This document shows, in pieces, positions 23,248 through 34,302 of a DNA stretch of 64,000 nucleotides. Under the pieces are notes generated by a model. It saw nothing but the letters and a program-made list of their open reading frames with translations. It was not told the origin of the DNA and ran no database searches. A program made the position numbers and the translations under genes. This stretch comes from Eurosta solidaginis (Eukaryota > Arthropoda > Insecta > Diptera > Tephritidae): NCBI RefSeq assembly GCF_040869045.1, contig NC_090319.1:347862302-347926301 (forward strand), written 5' to 3'. Position 1 is the stretch's first letter, and each line of letters begins with the position of its first letter.

Positions 23248-25565
23248 CTTTATATGCACATGGGACTAATCTTTAAAAGAAAAAATTAACGATTACTTCA
23301 AACAATGATACAAAAAAGAAGGTAGTTCCACTCCATGATTCAATCAAAAGACGTTTGCTCGACAGACAAATTTTTTGACAATTACGGCCATTTTGCTCCC
23401 AAATCGAACTGACATCCGTTAACAGTGTTGTTTCTTTGTGAATTTTCGAAAAATATTAGTAGTAGAAATAGGAAGCAATCAGTTTACAAATACTCGATAA
23501 GTACTGAACTGCATAACTCCTTAGAATATTTATTTTAATTTTATGGTGAATTTATTAACTATGCCTTGATCCATTAGTATGGCTGAACATTGAACATAGG
23601 TAATTTTATGAAAAGTGAGGACACCAAGAAATCGTGCACTTTCGTAAACCTATGACTATGCGAAACCTAAACCAATTCAAAATTCATCGTTCAACGTCAA
23701 AACCTCGACTATTAAATCGATTCACGTAAAAATGTCATTAGTAAATAACGGAGATGCCATAACGAAATGTACTCATTAGGCATGTTAACTTATTCAGGTA
23801 AAAGTCTAGAACAGGAGTCTACTGCTAACACGCGTCCAAAAATATCGAGGGAGGTGACCTCGACCACAATAATCCGAAGGCGGATGTGATTGTTGTAATG
23901 TTTTTGTGCACTGAAAAAGATTTTGTGTACAAAGGGATTTTGCAAGCATTTAATTTTGATCCCACCTCATTGGTGGGCCGGCCAGGGTTATTTTTTATAA
24001 ACGCGACTGAAGGCCGCCAACGCAACCCGGGGTCATGTTTCGGATTTTCGTCAATATCTTATGAACGAGCTAAAATTTATATTTCCGCCTTCGAATTATT
24101 GTTATTGAGGCCAATACGCGTCTTTTGACACTTCTGTCGATATTTTTGGGCGCGTATTAAAAGTTGACCTTCTGTTCTATTAATTCCGTATGTTCGGAAC
24201 ATTCGTCTCCATTTAAGAATTTGGAGAATCGGTTTATATTTGAAATATTATGTATATTCGGAACTCGTGAGGTAGTATCAAATGAACGTATTCCGAATAT
24301 TCTAAATTAACGGTTTATCCGGAACGCTTCCATGAATACTTAACGGAAAAGAGCTTTCCGAAATTTCAAAATAAAAAGGTGAATACTCCCTGTTTAGCAG
24401 GACCGAACAAAAGCTTAACTCTTCTGTCAAAGGCAGGGTAGGAATATAAAGTTCCGAGACAATAAACCATTTTATTTTATTTTTGTTTTTGTCAGTTGAT
24501 TGCGGTTGCTGAGTAGCGTATCACCCCATGTCGGCTACCTGTTCAAAATCGAGCCATCTCAAAATATTTTTCAAAAATTTCCCAATTCAGGATTTGTCAC
24601 GAAACCGCCCTATATTAAAGTTAGATTGAAGAACGCTTCATCTCAGAATGCTTTTCATTAACTCCCTCTTATGACAAAATGCATTGAACTTATGCTCATA
24701 TAGGGAGTTTTTAAAACAAATTTTGAGATATTGCATTTTTGAATAAAATTCTAACGTACGACATTCTTCAACCAATTTCTGAAAGAATGACCAGACCAAC
24801 ATAACTTTATCAATTCACGAAATATTTAGAAGAAAATGAATTATTTCCCCAAAAACTTTTGGCATTTACGAATTTACCAAATTACCAATACTAATATACT
24901 ACCAAAGATACTTTTCTACTACAATTTTTACTGAATTATTCCCTGTTTTCCTTACTTCGTAAAAGCAACCCGTCCAGATTTTTCAACTTGGGAGTGTCAA
25001 AGATCTGTCATCATTGGAGAACAAACCTCTAGTAATTGAATCATGGTTCCACTCAACATTTTTTGACGTATTTGGGAATTTTTGAAGTTTCATAATCTTT
25101 GTTGTTTTGCCAGAAGGGTTGCCATATCGTTACTGTTTAAGGCGAAATTTTGGTTTTTCGAGATGGAAACTTCCTTTAGGATGAAAACGCAATGTTCATC
25201 TGAGACAATAATAATATGCTTTAACACGATTTATGTGCATATATGTATATCGATTGAGAATACAGTAAAACATGCAATTTTATTGAAAAATAGTAAATAA
25301 TTACTCATACATTGCTTAATGTCTCATATCTTTATGGCAGCTTGACCCCCAGACAAAAACAAAATACATGAAAAATCCTGTTGTTCTAGCATGGCCCTAT
25401 TATCATGCCCCTACTATGGATATTTCTCAAGGCATGTTGAGAAAAAATGTGTCTCGAAAGACTGCACATCTATGTCAATGCTAAAAGGGCACAGAATGTG
25501 TATAGGCGGGGCTGCCCCAAGGCGAACTCTGTTACAGCGGGCAAAAACACTCTCATAACTAGTGG

Positions 25566-25838
25566 CTAATCTGCAGAGCTACAGGATATTGTTCTCCCTA
25601 AAAAACGGTTTAACAATTCCCTCCTAAAGCACAACGCTTGAATTATGCAATAAAAAAAATAAAAAATGTGGACTTGTAGCCAATTTATAATATGCGGTGT
25701 CAGTTTATAAGGACCTCCTTTGAGCAAGCAATTGACAAACGTGTATGTTTTTTCAAAATGTTCTGAGCAAACGTACCGACACTTAAGAAGACTAAATTCC
25801 CTTGCTTTGCGTACTTCGATCCATGTTTCTTTCACCAA
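25566..25838 (-). pseudogene. THAP-like zinc-finger fragment
   Basis: The minus-strand frame reads VKETWIEVRKAREFSLLKCR, then VCSEHFEKTYTFVNCLLKGG and PYKLTPH. The spacing W..x(n)..R..CSEHF...L.G resembles the second half of a THAP domain (C2CH DNA-binding finger used by P-element-like transposases and some host regulators). The first Cys pair is not visible in frame upstream, so this is a fragment. It lies in sense orientation within the intron and could be an old P-like transposon relic. Confidence 0.45.
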
Positions 25839-26299
25839 AACAATTTTCGGGAGCTCAAAAACTTATTAAAAATCTCCTCTTCTAGGCTAATATTTCGTAT
25901 TAAAATATTTTCAAGGCATGGGGCTACTTTTTTTTTTTTTTTTTATTTAAAATAACTATGAAAGTAATTTAGTCGTATTCGTTAATATGAAATCCATCAA
26001 GATTAGAGAAATTCGTAACAATTTTTCAATCTGGTAGCTTGTTTTGGATGAAATTGTCATTATCCCCGCATAAGTCAAGTGGCTAACGTCACACTAAATG
26101 GAACTACCTCCATTTTTTGTATCATACTTCAAACTATAATGCAAAAGTCTAATATAATACGTAATAATAATACTGATGCTAATTAGAAAAGGTTAGTACC
26201 AATTTCACACAGGAGGTTAATGAAATCCTTAAGATGAAGAATTTGATTTGATCGATTAATGAACATCTGTCAGCTGCTTTAAATATATAATTACAACAA

Positions 26300-26940
26300 G
26301 AAATAATTTTGTGTTTTTTGAGAAGATCTTCGTCCGCTTCTTATCGATGCTGACAATTTACTGTTTTAACAACGGCTTATTACCGACAGCGAATTATTAT
26401 TGTCGAGCTATAGATTTGTTTTCGTTTTGCTTTCACCAAGTCAACGGCTTCATATTGTTTTCTTATCGATGTTACCTTTATTATCGCGGTTGTCTTGTTA
26501 TCAACGTGGCATCGCTTATTTTATAGTTTTAAAGGTATCTGTTGCATAGCAAACAGATGAATCCTCGATAACAAATAGATACAAACGCTGATAACATAAT
26601 GGTGTGGTAAAGAAATCAATAGATTTTCGTTAGTAGATCTATAACTTTTGATAAGGAACTGATAACTTTAAGATACAAAATCGACTACTTTCGATAACAC
26701 GCCGATAACAAGCTTATAACAAGCTGATAACACTCTGGAAACAAATAAATAACATTTCGATAGTGAATCGATAACTTTTTGATAACAAATCGATAACTTT
26801 TCGATAAACTTTCAACAGTAAATCGGTAACTTCTCGGTATTATGTCATTAATTTTTGATATTAAATCGATAACTTTTCTATAAAAATTCGAAAACTTTTT
26901 TATAATAAGTTTATAACAAATTGATTAAGTGCCGATATCT
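26300..26940 (+). repeat. TATCGATAAC-rich degenerate array, locus 1
   Basis: The left part (26330-26530) uses CTTATCGATG / ACGGCTTATTA words; the right part (26560-26940) repeats TCGATAACTTTTCGATAAC roughly every 20 bases with much decay. The array ends at TTGGTAACACTCCG, a motif also seen at 59409 and, inverted, at about 43310. The LINE relic starts immediately after, so it truncated or inserted into the array. Confidence 0.7.
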
Positions 26941-28970
26941 AGTTGGTAACACTCCGCTAAAAAAATATCCAGATGCACGCTTGGGGGAGGAGGATGTTAT
27001 AGATCATCTACTCTGTGTTGAGGGAGTAAAAAAGCGTGTGGTAAAGCTAGAAGAGAATCGCTGCCGAGTGTTGTCATATGCGGATGCAATCATTGTCGGA
27101 GGTAAATTTTTGGGCGCACTAAGTGTTATTTTTCAAGGCTATCTGAACTCGGTAACTAGGTGGACAGAGTCATGTGGACTGGCAATCTACCCTGAAACAA
27201 ATGAACTGGTTCTTTTAACGGGCGAGGAGGTACAAGATCCCCGCATTAAGAACACACTAGATTGGAAGATTAGCATTTGTACTCTCTGATAGAGCTAAAC
27301 ATCTGAGAATTATATTGGACAGGAAATTGTCCTGTAGAGCAAATACGAAGTATTGGGCTAAGAAGGCCTCGGTTGCCTAGTACTGCTGCGGGGGGTCTAT
27401 TTGTAAGAATGGGTATTGGTGACCCACGTCAATGATATTACACTAGCTTAATATAATGGTAGACAAGCCAATATTGATCCATGGGTTAATGATCTGTTGG
27501 TAGGTACCTAAGACGGCAAATGTTACCAAAATATTAGTGTCACTACAACGTAAAGCGCTGGTTGGTACCAGTGGCGCTCGTAGATCAACAACTAAATTAA
27601 CATTGAATGTCATGCTGAACATATATGCGGTGGATATTGCAGGGTAGGGTCACTGATCAGTATTCGTGACATGGGCCTATATAAGTCATTGCAGCATTCT
27701 TACCATTCTTGATTTCATCCCAGACAAGGCAAACTATTGTATGCCAACATCTGCCCCCAGTGCAAGATTCAGAACAGTCATCCCCCGAGAGAGGTGTGCG
27801 GAAAAGAATTAATATAGGGCAGTGGACTAATAAACTAGGATGGTGGGTTCCCGTTAGGAGGTCCATATAAGCCGCAAATTGAAGTTGATTGATCACTGCA
27901 GTATCTTCTAATAATATGTTGCCCCCAATAAAGGATGCAGTGGATAGGATACTGTCCAGTGCTCCTACAATACTCCTATAGCCAAGCGGCTATTAAAGAC
28001 CTAAGTATGGAAGCCCCTCATCTCGCAGTTGTATCGAATTGTTTTAAAATTAATATCAACAGGGTTCCGGTATATAGCAATATTGCTTGCAACTGGGACG
28101 CTGACGTCTTAGCGCGTATGGGTACATATGACTCGAATGAAGATGACTGAAAGGAATATGGAGTACATCTGGATAACAGTGGTCTACTCCTCTATAGATA
28201 GGCATCAAGGTAAGCAAACGCAGGATACAAGAGGTCTGCTGAAATTATTGGGTTCACAGCTGCTATATCAATGATGATTGGTGTTTAGGAAGTCCATACG
28301 TATACCATGCGGTCATCTCATCATAGTGCAAACCTCATAAAAGATGACGAGGTAAAATCATCACCGGGATTCAAGCGGTTGATAAGCGCAATACAAAGCT
28401 TACAGCTTCAAAGCTTCCATAACCCTATTGTCAACCTCACCTAGGCGAGGGGGATCCTATTAAAAATACGTATCATATACATTTTTACCAGGCGAGGCTT
28501 TGGAACTAGAGTTGGGGGCGGTATGGCCTAGTAGGTTTAATGTGGTTACATTAATAGTTTCAGATATGATCGGGCTAGTACCTTAATGGTGCTTTGTTTC
28601 CGGAACGTATCGGATCTATATCCGACAAAGGAGCACCAACATCGGTAACACTCCCCAAAACATTCGGGAGTGTCGTTATCGTTAATACAACAACAAAAAT
28701 AGGTGAAATCATGGAGACACTTCATGCTTGACTGTCCAGCTTTTGCCAGATCTAGACGAATGTATTTAAGTCACCGGTCACTAGGATCTACGAGGGTCTT
28801 ATCCAGCGTCGAGATCAGCCTTATTCGAAACTACATCAACACGCAACAGTTTTCTAAGTAGCTAGTGCTTACATCACAGTTATCTCTTGTGATATCACAG
28901 CGCACCTTCAAGTTGTCCAAGTGAACTTCCCTCAATCAATAATTTTACTTTAGCCTCACGGTTTATGAGC
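26940..28970 (+). pseudogene. LINE ORF2 relic: RT thumb to RNase H
   Basis: A plus-strand relic runs in order through the ORF2 C-terminal half. The RT palm end reads YADAIIVGGKFLGALSVI (YADD decayed to YADA), then RWTESCGLAIYPETNELVLL, the thumb and connection (LRIILDRKLSCRA), and an RNase H piece at 27960-28140 (YSYSQAAIKDLSMEA, then NWDADVLARMGTYDSNED). A tail region matches the relic at 43.66-44.33 kb. Stops and frameshifts are frequent. The order RT then RNase H fits the R1/LOA/I group of non-LTR elements. A (CAA)n-tailed repeat is inserted at 28362-28700. Confidence 0.75.
28362..28700 (+). mobile_element. (CAA)n-tailed repeat nested in LINE relic
   Basis: The insert carries CAACCTCACCTAGGCGAGG, ATGATCGGGCTAGTACCTTA, CACTCCCCAAAACATTCGGG and ends in ACAACAACAAAA. 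It is flanked by AGGTAAAATCAT (28350-28361) and AGGTGAAATCAT (28701-28712), a 12-bp target duplication with one mismatch. Related copies lie at 54558-54880 and 56573-57256. The (CAA)n 3' end next to the duplication fits insertion by target-primed reverse transcription, so this is a 5'-truncated LINE 3' end or a LINE-mobilised SINE. Confidence 0.78.
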
Positions 28971-29197
28971 GGCTTTAAATTTTCCAACACACTCGCGGTG
29001 CTTATATGGCCCAGCCCTTATTAAACAAAATAAGACTACAGAGAAATTATTTTCAACCAGATAACTTGATAAACTGGCACTTGTGAATACTTTAATTCTG
29101 CTTCCACTATAATATCAAAATATGCGCAATTGTATTACATCTCTTGCTTCAAACAGCTAAAACTGTCAAAATGCAATTAATCATCGTTATCACTTAC

Positions 29198-29373
29198 CTT
29201 TTCAGCTGCTGCTGTTGTTCTTGAGATTGTAAACCTGTCACTTGGGGTTCTGTGAATCTGAGGTATTGCTGTTGATCATAATTAATTTCATTTGCGACGC
29301 TACTGCGGACGCACAGAAAGAAAAATAGCAGCAAAAATGAAAAATTGTAAACGAATTCAAATTGTTTAAACAT
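29198..29373 (-). CDS. Exon 1: signal peptide exon
   Basis: The ATG at 29373 opens 58 codons plus two bases. The start reads MFKQFEFVYNF, then a strongly hydrophobic core SFLLLFFFLCV and a plausible cleavage after SSVA, a classic secretory signal. The exon goes on with Gln-rich sequence (INYDQQQYLRF ... SQEQQQQLK) and ends in AAAG followed by the donor GTAAGTG (29197-29191). The two leftover bases AG pair with the first base A of exon 2 to give an Arg codon, which fixes the frame of exon 2. No better start lies upstream. Confidence 0.75.
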
Positions 29374-29393
29374 ATTTTAAACACCAAGATTTT

Positions 29394-29427
29394 ACTGAAC
29401 TTGCTTATGAAAATATTTTATTATTTT
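29394..29427 (-). promoter_or_regulatory. Possible core promoter for the Gln-rich gene
   Basis: On the minus strand an initiator-like TTCAGT lies at 29399-29394, about 20 bases before the ATG at 29373. An AT-rich TATA-like stretch (AATAATAAAATATTTTC) is centred roughly 20-25 bases further upstream. Spacing fits a TATA-Inr promoter, but AT-rich DNA makes such matches common. Confidence 0.25.
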
Positions 29428-30118
29428 GATAGAAACTAAGACTCCATTCCATAAAACGTTTCTAAGACATTTTTGAATACGCACAAATCGAGCCCCTCCT
29501 CAAACAATCCACTACCATTCACATTTCACTGCCAATGGAAATTATTTTAATGAATTGACACTCAAAACTAGTGAGCCAGTGATGGTCAGAGCCAGCATCA
29601 AGTGATTCACGGGCATTTATAAGATTATGATGAACAAAAATTATTTCTAAAAAAAGTTGGCTTCAAATCAAATCCTAATTCTGTGTGTTGGCATGTACAT
29701 TAAGCTGGGTTGATTTGCATGGACGAAGTTAACCTATATTCCGCCATCGATTTTTCGATAGGTTTTGGGCTCAGGAAAAAAATTTCCACTAAGCATACCC
29801 AAAAAAATTATTTTCGAGCCTGCAAATTTAAGTTTTTTGACTTTTTTTCATTGACCTACTTAAAAAATTTTCATTTGATTTTTAAATTTTCATGTATACC
29901 TTGTCCGAATCAAAATTGTCCGCTAAAGACTTTGGCGATAACAGTTTTTTGAAAAAAAAAATATTTTTGGGTTTTGAGGAGTGTTTTGGTGAAAAAATTT
30001 ATTTTTCGCCTTTTTTTAAGGGTTTCCTCAGAAACGTGCAAAAGTGTTGCAGATGAAAACGAATTTGTCTCATAGTTCCTTACTTACTTACTTAATTGGC
30101 GCTTAACCGTCTAAACGG

Positions 30119-31563
30119 TTATGGCCGTCCTACAAGGCGCGAGTCGCTCCTTCGCTCCGCCAACCGGCGCCAATTGGTCACACCAAGGGAGTTTAAATCG
30201 TTTTCCATCTGGTCCTTCCAACGGAGTGGGGGCCGCCCTCTACCTCTGCTTCCATAGGCGGGTTCCGATAGAAACACTTTCTTGGCCGCAGCATCATCTT
30301 TAATTCGCATAACATGGCCTAGCCAGCGTAGCCGCTGCCTTTTAATTCGCTGGATTATGTTGATGTCTTCGGTACTCGCCATCGCCAACGCGTAGAAGTC
30401 CATAAATCTTTCGAAGAACTTTTCTCTCGAACACTCCCGAAGCCGCTTCATCCGCTGTTGTCATGGTCCATGCTTCTGCCCCATATAGCAGGACGGGTAC
30501 GATAACTGACTTGTAGAGTATGATTTTCGTTCGCCGAGAGAGGACTTTACTTTTCAATTGCCTACCTAGTCCAAAGTAGCATTTATTGGCAAGATTGATT
30601 CTTCGCTGGATTTCAGTGCTGATGTTGTTGCTAGTGTTGATGCTGGTTCCCAGATAAACGAAGTCTTTTACTATTTCGAAATTATGGCTGCCAACAGTAG
30701 CGTGGTTGCCAAGGCGCATATGCGCTGATTCTTTGCTCGATGACAGCAGGTACTTCGTTTTGTCCTCATTCAGCATCAAACCCATCTTTACCGCTTCTTT
30801 TTCCAGTTTGGAGTAAGCAGAACTAACAGCGCGGGTTTTTAGGCCGATGATATCAATGTCATCAGCATATGCCAGTAATTGCACGCTTTTATAGTATATT
30901 GTACCAGTGCGGTTAAGTTCTGCAGCTAGTATAATTTTCTCCAGCATCAAATTAAAGAAATCGCACGATAGGGGGTCACCCTGTCTGAAACCTCGTTTAG
31001 TTTCGAACGGCTCGGAGAGGTCCTTCCCAATTCTGATTGAGCTGATGGTGTTGCTCAACGTCAATTCGCACAGCCGTATAAGTTTTGCGGGGAAACCAAA
31101 TTCAGACATAGCGGCATATAGGCAGCTCCTTTTCGTGCTGTCGAAGGGGCTTTAAAGTCGACGAAGAGGTGATGTGTGTCGATTCTCTTTTCACGGGTTT
31201 TTTCCAAGATTTGGCGCATTGTGAAAATCTGGTCGATGGTAGATTTACCACGTCTGAAGCCGCACTGATAAGGTCCAATCATCCGGTTCACGGTGGGCTT
31301 CAATCTTTCGGACAATACACTTGAAAGGACCTTATATGCGATATTAAGAAGGCTAATTCCACGATAGTTGCTGCATTTTGCAGTATCCCCCCTCTTGTGG
31401 ACTGGGCAAAGAACACTTAGATTTCAACCGTCGGGCATGCTTTCGTCCGCCCATATTTTGCTAAGAAGCTGCTGCATGCGCCTTACCAACTCCTCGCCGC
31501 CGAACTTGAATAGCTCCGCAGGCAATCCATCAGCGCCCACGGCCTTGTTGTTTTTCAATCTGG
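30119..31563 (-). pseudogene. RTE-like reverse transcriptase, frameshifted
   Basis: Continuing from the endonuclease after the internal deletion, the RT runs through DGLPAELFKFGGEELVRRMQ, a stop replacing W in MPDG*NLS, NYRGISLLNIAYKVLSS, YQCGFRRGKSTIDQIFTMRQ and VDFKA (frameshift here). It then reads KRGFRQGDPLSCDFFNLM, the catalytic LLAYADDIDIIGL (about 30870), NEDKTKYLL and DFVYLGTSI, with a further shift near 30450 and the C-terminal block QRLRWLGHVMRI ... SRGRGRPPLRWKDQ. The RNase H domain is absent, as expected for RTE elements. It is dead because of the stop and at least two frameshifts. Confidence 0.85.
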
Positions 31564-32559
31564 TTATTTGCTTTTGGAGATATGCTCCCACTGCTCCTGT
31601 ATTCCTTCAAGATGAGTTGTGCTCTCAGAGAGCAGGTGTGAGAGTCGAGTTGCGAAATCATTGGCAGTCTGTTGTGATTGAAGCTTTTCGACGTCTAACT
31701 TTCCTTGTGTTTTTTGTTCCTTGGGTTTAGCCGCGTTGAGGCGGGTGCGTATTTTGGCTGCAACGAGATAATGGTCCGAGTCGATGTTAGGTCCTCGGAT
31801 CGTGCGCACATCTAAAACACCGGAGGCATGCCGTCCGTCTATCACAACGTGATCGATCTGATTGCGAGTATTTCGATCAGGAGACAGCCATGTAGCTTGA
31901 TGTATCTTTTTATGCATGAACCTCGTGCTGGATATGACCATGTTTCGAGCACCGGCAAAGTCAATCAGCCTCAGTCCGTTAGGAGAAGTTTCATTGTGTA
32001 GGCTGAACTTTCCGACTATAGGGCGAAAAACACCTTCTTTGCCCACCCTGGCGTTAAAGTCGTCAAGCACGACTTTTATATCATGACGGGGGCAGCGCTC
32101 GTATGTGCGTTCTAATTGTTCATAAAAAGTGTCTTTCACCTCATCGTCTTTCTCCTCTGTCGGCGCATGGGCGCAGATGAGTGATATATTAAAAAATTTT
32201 GCTTTTATTCGGATAGCGGCTAGACGCTCGTCCACAGGCGTGAACGTCAGCACTTGGCGACAAAGTCTCTCTCCCACCACGAATCCGACACCGAAACTCC
32301 GCTTATTCGTATGGCCACTCCAATATATGTCACAATTTTTGATCTTCTTTCTTCCTTGCTTCGTCCAACGCATTTCTTGGATGGCGGTGATGTCAGATTT
32401 TGCTTTGACGAGGCCATCAACCAGCCAGGCATCTGCACCAATCCCATTCAGGGAGCGGACGTTCCAGGTGCATGCCTTCAATTCATTGTCCTTCAAACGT
32501 TTGCCATGGTCGTCATCAATAGAGAGTGTATTTATCCGAGGCTTGTTGTTATATTTCAT
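31564..32559 (-). pseudogene. RTE-like endonuclease domain (APE type)
   Basis: A 331-codon open frame reads LKACTWNVRSLNGIGADAW, ITAIQEMRWTKQGRKKIKNC, ICAHAPTEEKDDEVKDTFYE, VVLDDFNARVGKEG and QIDHVVIDGRHASG, ending with a conserved NIDSDHYLVAAKI. These are the ordered motifs of the apurinic/apyrimidinic-like endonuclease of RTE LINEs (N, E, Y/D-N-A, SDH). The usual GDFNA is DDFNA here, and the expected Y of CAYAPTE is H (CAHAPTE), so activity is doubtful. The enzyme would nick genomic DNA to prime reverse transcription. The frame is otherwise unbroken. Confidence 0.85.
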
Positions 32560-34302
32560 TGGGGTATGGTTTTACGTGGCGGGTCCCAAGCCCAGCGCAC
32601 AACCCGCTCAGCGGGAATGAAAATATTACTTGGCACGTTTATATAGCGAGCCGCTTGCTCCAAGACAGACGCCCGCTTGCAGCCGCACCTAGAGGTGTAC
32701 AGACGCTGCCGATGAGATCTCCCCCGGCTAGCCCTTAAACCGATTATGTCAGAGTGGCCTAGCCAGGTTGTCGCCTTCTCACATTAGCTCACCGCTAAAC
32801 GGATGTTTAGCGGCTACCCATAGGATACTTGGCCGCAAGCGACCGGCAGTAATGAGCTGCTTGAACCGCATGCAAAAGAATCGCTCTGGCCATTCCCAGG
32901 TGAATGGCGGTCAGAAGCTTTCCCCACTTTCGTGGACTTCTACACATGGCCCCACCCTCCCCCATAGTACCTATCTCACTTAAAATTATGCGATAAAAAC
33001 ATTGGCATTAACAGTTTTTAAAAAAAAATTTTGTTTTTGGCTTTTAGGACTTGTTTTGTTCGAAATCGATATTTTTCATTTTCAAGGCTCCAAATCATTT
33101 TTTATGTATCTGTTTCCGTTAGACCCACCAATAAGTATACCAAAATGATCAGGGGACGAGCTAAGTTGATATAGCCATTTCCGTCTGTCCGTTTGTTTGA
33201 ACGTAAACTAGTCCCTACATAAAAAAAAATGAGGCAGAAATGGCAAAAATTCTCTTATCTCAACAATCGGTTTTTTTTTATGTCCGATCTTGACGAGTTT
33301 TTAAGACAACCATCTATGTCTAATACGTAAGCTTGTGGTAAAATTTGATGTTGCTAGCTGTTAAAATGAGGCATAAATGGGGCAGAAATTGCGAAAACCC
33401 TCTTATTGAACAATCGATTATATGGGAGGTATATGCTATAGTGGTCCGATCCGCTCGTTTCCGACAAATGTCAAATCCCCCATCAAAATATGCCTGCTTA
33501 CCAAATTTCATCAAGATATCTCAAAAATTTAGGGACTTGTTTGCTTTTAAACAAACGGACAGACGGACGGACGGACAGACGGACATGGCTAAATCAACTT
33601 AGCTCGTCCCCTGATTATTTTGGTTTACTTATCGGTGGGTCTAACGGAAACATATACATAAAAAATGATTTGAAGCCTTGAAAATGAAAAAAATCGATTT
33701 CGACCAAAAAAAGTCCCAAAAGCCAAGAACAAAAATTTTTTTTAAAACTGTTAATGCCAACGTTTTCATCACATAATTTTAAGTGAGATAGGAACTATGA
33801 GACAAATTCGTTTTCATCGGCAAAACTTTTGCACGTTTTTGAAGAAACCCTTAAAAAAAAATGGCGAAAAAATAAGTTTTTTCACCAAAACACTCCTCAA
33901 AACCCAAAAAATATTTTTTTTTTCAAAAAACTGTTATCCCCAAAGTTTTTAGCGGACAATTTTGAGCCGGGCAGGGTATACATGAAAATTTTAAAATCAA
34001 ATGAAAATTTTGGGTCATGAAAAAAACCTTAAAAATCAAAGAAAAAAGTCAAAAAACTCAAATTTTGCAGGCTCGAAAATTATTTTTTTGGGTATGCTTA
34101 GTGGAACTTTTTTTTCGTGAGCCCAAAACCTATCGAAAAATCGATGGCGAAATATAGGTTAATAAATCGACCCAGCTTAATGTACATACATCCCCATTAG
34201 CAAATATTGACTGAAAGTCAAGTGGCGAAATTGAACAGCTTTATTTCAGACGTGATTCGTGTATGTTTTAATTAAATTTAATAAATTTGTTCTATTATTT
34301 TT

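Larger units (their letters stand above)
23250..29197 (-). other. Large intron 1 of the Gln-rich gene
   Basis: About 5.9 kb between GTAAGTG at 29197 and AG at 23248. It contains a THAP-like fragment (25.6-25.8 kb), a TATCGA-rich array (26.3-26.94 kb) and a LINE relic with a nested insertion (26.94-28.97 kb). The 23.3-25.5 kb part holds no gene I can support. Confidence 0.6.
22269..29373 (-). pseudogene. Interrupted gene for a Gln-rich secreted protein
   Basis: Three exons join in phase on the minus strand: 29373-29198, 23247-22489 and 22407-22269 (1074 nt, 358 codons counting the two internal TAA and the terminal stop). Both introns are GT-AG with strong GTAAGTG donors. The product would have a signal peptide, a long Gln/Pro/Thr-rich middle and a Cys-rich tail, so it is probably secreted. 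Two in-frame TAA codons at 22955-22953 and 22847-22845 break exon 2; the frame stays open on both sides for the whole exon. It may be a recent pseudogene, a null allele, a sequencing or assembly error, or a readthrough gene. I do not recognise the family and give no function. Confidence 0.68.
30081..32962 (-). mobile_element. RTE-like LINE, near full length, internal deletion
   Basis: Minus-strand element inserted in the foldback left arm, with a 10-bp duplication CATAGTTCCT (30071-30080) / CATAGTACCT (32963-32972). The 3' end is (TAAG)n, preceded by a hairpin AACCGTCTAAACGGTT (30105-30120). The 5' region has another hairpin (CCGCTAAACATCCGTTTAGC at about 32792-32815). Relative to the copy at 46425-48507 it lacks about 500 bp at the junction near 31565-31575. 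Length restored for the deletion (about 3.4 kb), an apurinic-type endonuclease followed by RT, and a short-repeat tail all fit the RTE clade. Confidence 0.85.
29701..34179. mobile_element. Giant palindromic foldback/MITE with 8-bp TSD
   Basis: The ends are TAAGCTGGGTTGATTT and the complement of AAATCGACCCAGCTTA, flanked by a perfect 8-bp duplication ATGTACAT (29693-29700, 34180-34187). The left arm (29701-30080 plus 32973-33215) mirrors the right arm (33533-34179) over about 620 bp, including AACCTATATT...TCGATTTTTCGATAGG at the outer part and GGGGACGAGCTAAGTTGAT plus CGGACAGACGG words at the inner part. The spacer is only about 320 bp. The left arm was split by an RTE-like LINE (30081-32962). 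No transposase is encoded, so the element is non-autonomous. Confidence 0.88.

Noticed and set aside
32129..32983. Overlapping plus-strand ORFs opposite the LINE
   Set aside because: They are antisense shadows of the RTE-like endonuclease frame, which carries the recognisable motifs on the minus strand.
33555..33592. (GGAC)n-type microsatellite as an independent repeat
   Set aside because: The CGGACGGACGG run recurs in the foldback arm and in both satellite-carrying elements, so it is part of these elements.
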